Below, in pieces: positions 55,451 to 64,000 of a DNA stretch of 64,000 bases. How positions within the stretch are numbered: the first letter of the stretch is position 1; each line of letters begins with the position of its first letter. The stretch is from Amoebophrya sp. A120 (Eukaryota; Sar; Dinophyceae; Syndiniales; Amoebophryaceae). The notes beneath the pieces were generated by a model. It saw only the letters and a program-made list of their open reading frames with translations, was not told where the DNA came from and searched no databases. Location of the stretch: assembly GCA_905178155.1 (NCBI GenBank), contig CAJINV010000020.1:992001-1056000 (forward strand), given 5' to 3'. Made by a program: the position numbers and the translations under genes.

Positions 55451-56734
55451 GCAGCTATTAGTGGTCCTCTTCCTCGCGAAGGAGTACTACCGGGGAAAGG
55501 CGCGTCAAGGAAAAAAGGTTGGTTCTCCTACAACTACGCTGTCGGCTGTCCCCGGTGGTGTGGTCTACCTGCTCGGTCTGCGACAGCTCCAGCTTGTATC
55601 GCGCTCCTGCATGACGAACAAGCTAAAGAACGCTAGACCAATCGCGATAGCTATCGCAGGAGGTGGTCAGGTCACTAGACAAGTTTCATCTTCCTCTGCG
55701 TCTCCTATCGTCAAAAGAACAATAAACGATTTTTTGTCCTGCTTTCTAAAAATACCGCTGTTGTAGCCTTATTCGCGACACTCGGCGGGGGTTTTTCTTT
55801 CTACATTGTTCATCCGACTTCAGACACGACGGCTGCACAAAAAAAATATCACCTCGAGCAAGCCCATGCATACCGTCTCTCCTCAGTTAAAATGAACAAA
55901 CAATAACGACACAAGCGAGATTGAAACTCGACGAAAACCACCACCGACAATCCTCGCCCGAGCCTCTTCTACCTGACAGAAAGACGACGCAACTCTCTTT
56001 ATTACCTCGCAGGAGAGCGTCAACGGGCCACGACAAGCAAAATCCAATTGAACTCTCCTCGAACTTCTTCACTCGTGCGGTAGTGGAAAACTACAGCTCT
56101 AGGTTCATTCTGTTGCTCTCCGACAAGACGAGCTACTACTTCTACGCACGCACGACATACAGAAAAGGCGAACAAGATTTGATCAACGCCTTTTTGTCAT
56201 TACCGCAGGCATCAAATTTCATTTGAGCGGAAGTCGTTCCTTTGCATGCGCCGTAGCATGTCGCATTCGCAAAATGTTCATCTTCATTTTCCGTTCATAT
56301 CAATCGATTAAACTCGTCACAACTCCTTGGATGATTATGTTTGGCAGACTTCCAGCATTGATGTTAGTCTCTCGTCTTATCGAACTACCATTACAAAGGC
56401 TGTTCTTTTCATTTTGTTTTTTCGGTCGCAACCGCGGAAGTGCCAAGATCATGCGGACGGGGACACTCAATTACCAAGTCGTATTGTAGCATTTGAATCT
56501 TTATTTCCAAAGGAGCTGCCGCTGCGTACTATCGACAACTTTATGTTGATGCTCTACAGTTGGAACTACAATTACGTGCCAAGAACGACGACCAAAAGTT
56601 GTTTCTCGAAGCTTCAGCTTCGTCCCTTGCTTTCTTCATTTTAGTATGATTTCATTCGTATGATAATCTATCGTCAAACTTCGTTCCTGTGCCTGTCTGG
56701 CACTCTCGGAACAAGCATCTTTAAACTACATGAG
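55451..56734. other. Intergenic region without supported gene
   Basis: Upstream of the weak small gene and downstream of the LRR gene stop. Short frames on both strands with no domain character; no introner or repeat seen. Confidence 0.5.
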
Positions 56735-59700
56735 TCACTGCATCCTGGTCATCTCTACTGGCACTTCTACTCGGGAAACCACCCGCTCCGTCTCCATCTG
56801 CATGTACTGAATCACGTACTCGGCTACCTTGATCAGTTCGTAAGGCCCAAAATGCTATCAAGTGTAAAAATGTCTGGGTCTGGAAACTTGTGATGCTGGG
56901 TGGCGTCTCATGATGAGGCCACAAGTGCTGGCTCAGCATGACAAGTTGAAGTTTCTGAGCTTCTAGGTGTGACATGACAAACTGCGTTTCTGCATCACAG
57001 AAAAGTGGAGCTCTTGGGTAACGTGCATGACAGATTTAAGAGTCATGCCAGACAAGCATGACAAACATGCTTTCTTCCAGACCGAGACATTTTTGCATTT
57101 GATAAGTGCCGGATCGCCTCCTCAATCACCGCAGTCGGGGCGTCGTGGCAGTTGCACTCCACCAGGTCCACTTTTACCAGCTGGATCAAATGCTGGAGCT
57201 GGTCATCAGTCAATTCTGGGCAGTTTTCCAGGTTCGGGGTCAAGATCGGGGACGGGGTTAGCACGGGAGATGGGGTGGACTCGGCTGTTGAAGGTTTTTT
57301 TTTTGTTCGTTCAAACAAGAGAAATGATAATGAAGACTACACTAAAGTAACTATTATGCAGGTGCCAATGCCCATACTGTATGGTCTTCGTCCATTCACG
57401 GACCGATGGATGCCTACAGCGGCCCCCGCCCCCCGAAGGGGGGTGGGGTCGCCGTTTGGTGGTGCGCGAGCACACACCCGAACGCTGAAACGCACCGAGA
57501 GCGTCCTTCAGAAGTGGCGGGGCGGGCAGTGGGCCTCACCCCTAGAGCACACATAGCCTTCGGCTCTGATGTGAGCTAGACTATACTCTTGGAAGGGCGG
57601 TGGTACGTTGTCGTAAGGATGCATGCACACGTGCCGTGGCAAGACAAAGACCGTACAGAGAGACTCCTGACGCCTCACTGGAGGCCATGACAGGTCTGGC
57701 CCTAGAGAGGGTCAGAGTCAGGGTGGGCAGAAAAAGACCAAGAGAATAGGGAAAGGAGGCCTGTACGGCATCCCTCCCGGCGTGACGACGGTCATGCCAA
57801 TCTCAGTCACCTGCGGCCGCGTAAGGTTCTCGACCGACTCGCCGCCTCCAGCGGCTGAGCCACACAGTATGTCCAACCAATTCGTCGAGACCGCTTGCGC
57901 GCGTAAACATCCATCAGACCAAACAGCATGGGCGGCACCTCAGTCTAGTTACCCAGTCCTAAAAACTACAGCTTTCGATTGTTGAAAGAGGTCAAAAAAT
58001 TAATAGCGCATCCGCGTCAAGAACGAAAGGAAGTAGTCATCATCCAATCAAAATCAAGAAGATCACGCAAGGAGAGTGCGTGTTTTGTATACTTACCCGT
58101 GTTCTTGCCTGACTGTGTCGCGAAATGCGCAGTTGCAAGCGCCGACCCTGACTCGTTTGTTCCGTTTGTGCGCGTAGTGACAGGATGACAATTTGTTCCT
58201 CCAGTGACAGCTCCGCCACTCTCGCCGTGCATTCTTCCGGTTGAAGATGGGTCAGGCAAAGAGAGTTCTGGTGTGCTCGCTCCGTCGGCGGCGCTGCTGG
58301 TATCGTATATGTCGGCCCACCTCGTCGACGTTCTTGACGTTTGTCCGCCGACTACGGTCACTTCACCGACGTTCCGCATTCCTTGTTGTCCACCTGCCCG
58401 GCCGCCACGACTGGGAGTGGGAGAGAGAGGAGCACCCTGGTTGATGACCGTGGGCTGAATGATCGAGGGGTCAGGCGGGGGGCTGCGGGTGGGACGGGAG
58501 GTGGAGGAAGAGGAGGGCGCAGCACCGTTGGAGGAAGTCGTGGAGACCTGTCGTGTTTTATTATTACGAAAAGGATTTTATTGTTCCCACGAAGATGAGT
58601 TGAGCTCGATCACGGTCTTGACAAACGAAAATAACCGCAGATCTTTCAGTTTCCATGCGCAAAGCGTGACAAACAAGAATTACGCGTTGTACATTTGCCG
58701 AAGTCCCGCTGTTTATCCTCCCCTTTGCGGCCGTAGGGACGACGATACCAGCGCCAAACTCTTTTTTGTTCCGCACTTCGCCAAGTGCAACCGGGCTTTT
58801 GTGATCCCAGTCGTCCTTTATCTTTTCGTTTGTTTCACCACCAGCAGCTGTAGAAGTAGCCCCACGTCCCGCAACATCCTTTTTCCGATTGTCCCTTGAG
58901 TTGGGCTGAAAGACGACGCTGACCTCCGGTGTGGGAAAAGCCGGCGGCCTCGGTTGGATGTCGATTCCCGAGTCCTTCGTCCTGCTTGACACCGTCAGCT
59001 TCCTCGGTCGCATCCAGGACTCCATCGAGGTCAGAACGCCGAAAGGCGGGCGGGTGTAGCTCCGTGGGGCTGTGATCATGGAGGTGGACGAGCTTGCGGG
59101 CGAGGGTATAGGAGTTTGGTACAACGCGGAAAGAGAACTACTAGAGCCGGCGGTCGTGCTTGGGGAGGGGATGGGGAGATGAACTTGAACGCCAGATGCA
59201 CCTCTACTTCCACCGGGGGAAGATGAGGAGCAGGAAATTTGTGCAGCAGCAGCTGCACCGGCACTATAATCCACCACTAGGCGTTCTTTCACGCCAGTCG
59301 GCAAGTCTTCGTCTTTCATTTTGTACTCGTACTGGTCCTTCAATTTGAACAGAATCACCATCGGGATGTCTTGCGGCAAGTATTACAATGAAAAATGCCC
59401 CCACTCCCGAACTTGGGAGCATTTGTATTGCAAACCTTTCCAAGTGAAACACTCGCCCTCTTGCATCTATCAGCATCACAGGTTTCCACTCGTGAATAGC
59501 AAAAATTTGCATTGCAAAAGACCCCAGCAGGAGCGGCGCTTGTCATGCAAGCGATGCGATACACGCCTAGACTCTGGTGCATCAGAAAGATTCATACTCC
59601 TTTCATGCATGACAAAAAATTTTCATTTGGAAATGTTGCATTACAAGTTTTTGCAATTTCAGGGGTAGGGGGCATTTTTCACTGTAATAGCAAGACCTGC

Positions 59701-61027
59701 AGGATGCCCGGGAAATCGGACTCGTCCCGGAGAGAGAGCCCTAAGTCGGATAGCTTGTACCTGCGCTTGTCCAGCCCCAGACTCGTGATCGTGTTGCCCA
59801 CCGAGCGAAACACTTCCGCTCTATCGTTGTTAGTGCTAGTGTTCTTTACGGAGGTCCCTCCTGGTTGTAGTTGTACAACGCCGTTTTTTCGTGTTCTAGA
59901 AGACCAATTCGGGATCACGCAGTTGCGCATACACCGCAACTCTTCGTGAAAGTTTTCATCGATCTTATTGTAGTCGATCTGGCAGTCGTTTATTCGCAAA
60001 TACATACTCTGCGTGGCGACCTCCCCCTTCCCGGTGAGCGTCACCCTGGGGTAGCGCTCCAGCTCCGCGACGGCTTTCAAGACGACTGAGAGGCCTTCCT
60101 CCGTGATGTAGGTGTCGGACAGGTGGATTTCGTGCACCGGGGTTTTGCATCTCCGGAGGAAGATTGCTAAAGCACGCATGGCCTCGTCTCCGAGGTCGTT
60201 TTTGTACAGCTTCAGGACCTATCAAATGCAAAAGTGTCTGGGTCCGGAAAATTCTGAGACTTGTCATGCACGGTTTGCATGACCCATGATGTCTGGTCTG
60301 TGATGCATGCCCTAGCATCACAGGTTTTTTGAGGGATTCTTGATGCCTAATCCGCATGACAGATGCCCTCTCCGCGTAGCAAAAATTAGAATTCTTTTGC
60401 TGCTCATGCAACACAAATTTTTTAGACATCCAAAGGCAGCATCACAAGTTGCATTCTTCCAGACCCAGACATTTTTCCATTTGATAGGACCGAGCACCCG
60501 ATGTCGAAGTCGTTCAAAAAGTTGAAGAGGCAGTTATGGGGCTCTCAAAAGTTACATTCATCTCAGCTGTTACATGATTTGCCATGCACAATTGCCTTAA
60601 CTATCGACGCCATCAAGTAGCTGCTTCGCATGACAAACTTTCAGACGGCCAAACAGGCTGAGAATCTGTGCCAATTCTGTCATGCAAGACGCGGAAGGTC
60701 CTTCCTTTCACTTTTGCCATTCTTGCATCACAAATTTGCGTAACAGTTGAGAATGTAACAGTTGAGAACGCGGCCATACCACTCGACCCCCCGGTTGCCG
60801 ATTTTTTGGGAGGACAGGTCGATGGTGTCCAGGTGGGTGACACGCCGCTGGTGGCGGTCGATTTTTTCCTGAAGTTCCTTTCGCCAGAGGTGGACCGCCT
60901 GCTCCACCTCAATGCTGGTCATCCTTTTGGCGGAGCTCCGCCGATACTCGTCCGCCACCGCCCGGATCTCGCCTTTCGTCGGATTGCCATTGTAAGGCTT
61001 CAACTGGGGCATCCACGTCGAAGACAT
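56735..61027 (-). CDS. Leucine-rich-repeat (ribonuclease-inhibitor type) protein
   Basis: ATG at 61027 starts MSSTWMPQLKPYNGNPTKGE. A helical segment (EYRRSSAKRMTSIEVEQAVH) precedes LRR units: VTHLDTIDLSSQKIGNRGVE, VLKLYKNDLGDEAMRALA and VHEIHLSDTYITEEGLSVVL. The 28-residue spacing and the N-x-L/D-x-G-x pattern fit RNI-type repeats, which form binding scaffolds. A long Ser/Thr/Pro-rich region follows (59.4-58.1 kb). The last exons read TDDQLQHLIQLVKVDLVECN and FGPYELIKVAEYVIQYMQME, helical, ending EMTRMQ-stop at 56735. Introners at 60535, 60220, 59381 and 56856. Conventional introns lie at about 58548-58690 (ACAG acceptor) and at 57285-58096 (GTAAGT donor, CAACAG acceptor), the latter carrying an inserted GC-rich element. 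Partner and role unknown. Confidence 0.75.
56856..57104. mobile_element. Introner element, family F2
   Basis: F2 ends (GTAAAAATGTCTGGGTCTGG); flanks AATGC and AGTGC (4 of 5). Removal joins EEAIRH to FGPYELIKV. Confidence 0.88.
57421..57965. mobile_element. GC-rich insertion sharing a 3' end with the GT2-gene insertion
   Basis: Its right end from 57851 matches 11664-11778 over about 110 bp almost perfectly, with weaker similarity continuing about 40 bp further left. It ends in the same CAGTCCTAAAAA. The flanks share CTACAGC, a possible 7-bp duplication. It lies in a GT-AG intron of the LRR gene. No coding capacity is apparent. Confidence 0.7.
59381..59689. mobile_element. Introner element, family F8
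   Basis: Ends TATTACAATGAAAAATGCCC and partner TATTACAGTGAAAAATGCCC, duplication GCAAG. In the LRR gene. Confidence 0.95.
60220..60486. mobile_element. Introner element, family F2
   Basis: F2 ends, duplication GGACC (GGTCC on the transcript, permitting GT-AG). Removal joins DIGCSVL to KLYKNDLGDEAM, rebuilding an LRR unit. Confidence 0.95.
60535..60778. mobile_element. Introner element, family F4
   Basis: F4 ends TATGGGGCTCTCAAAAGTTA and partner TATGGCCGCGTTCTCAACTG; flanks GCAGT and CCACT partly match. Leaves a 48-base exon between it and the F2 copy at 60220. Confidence 0.87.
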
Positions 61028-61989
61028 TTTCACAAGAGAGTCGTGAGCGCGTGGTGAGCGACGTGGAGGGGGGAAATGATGTACGTACTAGTGGAAGTAA
61101 GGGGAAGTAGGAGCTAATTGCAGCGGTGTTCAGTGGTTCTAAGTATTTTTCCAAGAATGGGGAAAGAATGAGAATCTACTTAAGCCCGCCAGCGATGCCG
61201 TTTGCCAGATTTGTGCGGACAATCTTCTTTCCTCGGAAGCGGTTTTGATCCAACTAACATACTTGACGGGATACTTTGATGCTCGACTTGTTCTCATCGA
61301 GCTTTTAGTGTTGTTGCGGTTGGGGTGGGGCCTGAGGTGGGGTAAAAATGTGGAAACGAGGGCTGTTTGAGCGAACAAAGGAAGAATGCCTGCGGCAACC
61401 TTTGTCTTTGACAACGTCAATGCCGCCAAAAAACGTCTTCGACAAGAAAAAGTGCAAGAGCGAAATAACAATAAGTTGATCTGGGATGAAAATAAAACTA
61501 AAACAAGGACCGATTGAGTGTTACGACGGAATGGAAACTGTAGACCTTGAACACGAACCAATGTGGCTGGTCCTGCCTTGTGGTACTTACAGCCAGTGCA
61601 CATATGGATCGGGCCAGCAGTATGTTCATCTGCTCACGTGCAAAAACTGCAGAGTTCATGGTGGAGGCAATGATTTTCTTCTGTATTCTCGCAAAACAAA
61701 GTGAGTGACGAGATTCTAGTGTAAGTACGTTTTAGTGTACAGACGGCTAGTACGAATGCAAATTGATAATTGTGGGACTCAAACCTTCCAAAATGTTTCG
61801 AGCAGGGATTTCCAGCTGCAAAAATGTACTGTACTATGATCGTTCGTACGCTACTGTAGTATTTGTATTCATATTGTCGTACCACGGGTACGTGCCGATA
61901 GAAATTGGACGATCATCTTTTCCTCTCTCAATATGAGAGCCAAATAAATGTTGTAACCGCCAGCGCCCACGCGCACGCCGCTTCTCTTT
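61028..61989. other. Intergenic region, possibly one short plus-strand frame
   Basis: A 72-codon plus-strand frame at 61486-61704 contains LPCGTYSQCTYGSGQQYVHL followed by CKNCRVHGG. No upstream exon, homologue or support was found. No introner. Confidence 0.45.
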
Positions 61990-63939
61990 CTACAAGCCGC
62001 TATTTGGATAAAGCATTGAACGACTACTGCTTGTGCTTGTAGCTCCTGACCGACTTTTCTGACTGGCGTTGGGTACTACCGCCACCCCTCCAGAACTTGA
62101 GCGCGAACTACCCCTTCCTGAGCTGCGTCCCAGAGAAAGCAGTGACTCGGCCACACCTGCACCCACTGCAGAGGACGCGGAATCAAATTGAGGCACAAAC
62201 ATCTCTTCTGCTTGTTGCGCTAGGGAAGTTTGTCCGGCATCGGTCGTTGTAGCTGTCGTTTCAGTAGTTCCACTACCCGCACCGCGACCACCTGCGCGGC
62301 TTTTTGCGGTGTGCCAGATTATTGAACTCCGGGCGGAAACCGAAGAAGATGCTGACGACGAGGTGGACATCAACATCGAGCTTTGAATGCTAGAAAAAGG
62401 ATTGTGAAAAAAATCCGCCCCGGCTTTGCTCGGCTTATCTTTCTTTTCTACTTTGTCGACCTGCTTGTTCCCTGGAAAATTCATCCTCCCCGCTAATTTC
62501 AATTTCTCCTTTGCAGAGGCAGAGAGCTCTTCCCCCGACAGCTTCAGTCGTTGCAGTGTGCCACCGACCGGCGAAGTTGAGAAGTTGTAGGAGCTAGAAA
62601 CCGGCGATCTTCTCAACAACGTCGAACCTTCTTCATCATGATCTACACTCGAACTCGTCGTCGCACTAGCTTTCTTGTTCACTGCTCCAAATAGCGGTCT
62701 CGATGTAGAAGTAGAGGAGGCAGGTGAGGGGGGTGGGAACGGGGGCTCCGGAAAAGAAAACTCGATTCGTTCGCCGTCGTCGTGGTAATTCGCGTGAAGC
62801 GAGGAGGTGGGCGAAAGCGGGGTGTGCTGGCGCTCGTCCCAGGATGTTGAAAACGCTGGCGTGCTTGATGCCGGTCCGTTATTTATTGCCCCCTCGACGT
62901 CGGCACTTGGGGAAAAAGTTGTAGACTGTTGAGTTTGATGTCTTACTTCATCACGACCTTGTTCCAGTTCAATCGATGCTACTTTGCGCGACCTGCCAGG
63001 AGTTGTTTCCACCTTATCCACGTGGGAATATCGGGTGTCAGTAAGATAAACGTCTTTCGTCCTCGCACAGTCTTTGCTTTTTTCTGACGTGGAATGGTGC
63101 ATGGCCGCGACGAGTGATAAGGGATGATAGGAATTTTGCGATCCTTTTGTACTTGTTGTTCCCGTACTTTTGTCCAGCGGAAAATTATCAACGCCCGCCA
63201 TGCTGCTGGCTGTCGCCGGTCCAATCGTGTTGAATGGCAGACTAGACGATGTTGAGCCTCGTCGATCGTCTCGAAGGTGAGCACAGGTGCCGAAGCCTGA
63301 TGTATCTGCTGACGCAGGGTCTAAGTTACTTTGCGGCGTCGTCTCCCCGCGATCCTGATTCAACAAGTGCCCAGTACCTTCGAAACTGCTATCAAGAAAC
63401 GCTGCAACGCCCGCACCAGGAACCGACGTACGACCGGGCGCCATCGCGGCACGCTCCTGGGAAAACAGCGCCGCCGCAGCGCTGGTGGCCTCCTGGTGGT
63501 CACCATGCGTCGTGATTTGAATTGCAGGGCATGAATCTTCGTAGTACTCGGAACGATGGCCAAATGTTGCATCCCGTTCCTGTTCATCTCGTGCTGGCTC
63601 TGCTCTTGCACCTGCCAAAATTATTAAGTCCTCATCGAATGGGTTCTTCGGCGCTAGTACCGAGCTGGTCCTCGTGGCTCCAGACATTGCTAACAGTGGC
63701 TCAGGACGGGGACGCGGTCGCAAGAACGGGGCGACAGGATCCGGAAGATTGTGCAACACTGCTGCATCTTCATGATAATGGCGGCCGTCCCGGACAGCTG
63801 CAACTACAGGATTATGTGGTAGCGGCCCCCACGTTCCTGCAAGAGGCGTTCGCGAAATTTCCTGGCGCGCCCACGTAGAACAAGGATCAGGCTGGCGCGG
63901 TGAAAGATCCAAACCCGCCCCGAAGTACTCCGACTTCAT
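61990..63939 (-). CDS. Ser/Thr-rich disordered protein, 5' end uncertain
   Basis: A 649-residue single exon ending SRSMLYPNSGL-stop at 61990. Almost entirely low-complexity Ser/Thr/Ala/Gly sequence. Short ordered islands include LQRLKLSGEELSASAKEKLK and two NPF tripeptides (NPFDEDLII and NPFSS), which in other proteins bind EH domains; that role is speculative. The ATG at 63939 follows directly after a pyrimidine-rich stretch ending in CAG, so the exon may begin at a splice acceptor, with true N-terminal exons beyond the window edge. No introner interrupts it. Confidence 0.6.
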   Translation of the reverse strand: MKSEYFGAGLDLSPRQPDPCSTWARQEISRTPLAGTWGPLPHNPVVAAVRDGRHYHEDAAVLHNLPDPVAPFLRPRPRPEPLLAMSGATRTSSVLAPKNPFDEDLIILAGARAEPARDEQERDATFGHRSEYYEDSCPAIQITTHGDHQEATSAAAALFSQERAAMAPGRTSVPGAGVAAFLDSSFEGTGHLLNQDRGETTPQSNLDPASADTSGFGTCAHLRDDRRGSTSSSLPFNTIGPATASSMAGVDNFPLDKSTGTTSTKGSQNSYHPLSLVAAMHHSTSEKSKDCARTKDVYLTDTRYSHVDKVETTPGRSRKVASIELEQGRDEVRHQTQQSTTFSPSADVEGAINNGPASSTPAFSTSWDERQHTPLSPTSSLHANYHDDGERIEFSFPEPPFPPPSPASSTSTSRPLFGAVNKKASATTSSSVDHDEEGSTLLRRSPVSSSYNFSTSPVGGTLQRLKLSGEELSASAKEKLKLAGRMNFPGNKQVDKVEKKDKPSKAGADFFHNPFSSIQSSMLMSTSSSASSSVSARSSIIWHTAKSRAGGRGAGSGTTETTATTTDAGQTSLAQQAEEMFVPQFDSASSAVGAGVAESLLSLGRSSGRGSSRSSSGGVAVVPNASQKSRSGATSTSSSRSMLYPNSGL

Positions 63940-64000
63940 CTGTGCGGGGATAGAAGCTGTCGCCCCTCCCGTTGTCCCTCCTTCTTGTCGGACTTGTGTT

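Noticed and set aside
634-60778. CRISPR-like reading of the repeated short sequences
   Set aside because: Repeats are inverted ends of separate elements at irregular spacing within genes, not direct repeats with uniform spacers, and the DNA is eukaryotic.
61486-61704. Plus-strand 72-codon Cys-containing frame as a real gene
   Set aside because: It would be the only plus-strand gene, and I see no start context, additional exon or homologue; left as a possibility in the intergenic entry.
1-64000. Dinoflagellate spliced-leader RNA gene
   Set aside because: I looked for the conserved leader core (CCGTAGCCATTTTGGCTCAA) on both strands by eye and did not find it.

Overview
The window looks like nuclear DNA of a protist, most likely a dinoflagellate-lineage alveolate. 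The best match I know is the parasitic syndinian Amoebophrya, whose genomes were reported to contain many non-canonical, transposon-like introns. That assignment is inference. The direct evidence is that every gene I can build lies on the minus strand (head-to-tail, as in dinoflagellates), that coding sequence is cut by dozens of short inverted-repeat elements, and that the proteins are eukaryotic types (TRP-like channel, MATH, GT2 synthase, LRR) with long Ser/Thr/Gly-rich disordered parts. No rRNA, tRNA, CRISPR or bacterial operon was seen.

Layout (transcription runs right to left). 516-4696: FkbM-type methyltransferase with a signal anchor. 7700-15196: membrane-bound processive GT2 glycosyltransferase. 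17610-32630: one very large gene of about 25 exons for a protein of about 3,100 residues, with WD40-like N-terminus, linker, EF-hand and TRP/polycystin-like pore. 34271-38464: unknown protein with a possible galactose-binding-like start. 39184-41582 and 41584-42180: two short-spaced genes of unknown function, their stop and start codons separated by one base. 43656-54651: a MATH-like protein whose reading frame runs into an ATP-grasp enzyme. 54880-55450: a weak small gene. 56735-61027: LRR protein. 61990-63939: Ser/Thr-rich protein at the window edge.

The dominant feature is a population of 63 short (about 100-345 bp) introner-like elements in 16 terminal-inverted-repeat families. All families share outer ends of the form TAT(C/G)...(C/G)ATA (a few with a one-base change), generate 5-bp target-site duplications (43 are perfect), and carry inverted copies of an internal GCATNACAAAT-like motif. 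All 63 lie inside genes and none in the roughly 11 kb of intergenic DNA. Removing an element with one copy of its duplication restores the reading frame wherever I checked. Only 6 of the 43 perfect cases can be read as GT-AG introns in any register. A second, smaller set of ordinary GT-AG introns coexists with them.

Other elements are a GC-rich 1.25-kb insertion with a 38-bp target duplication in the GT2 gene, a relative of it in the LRR gene, a GC-rich intergenic block at 15.7-16.6 kb, and a duplicated 5' flank at 38.6 and 42.4 kb.
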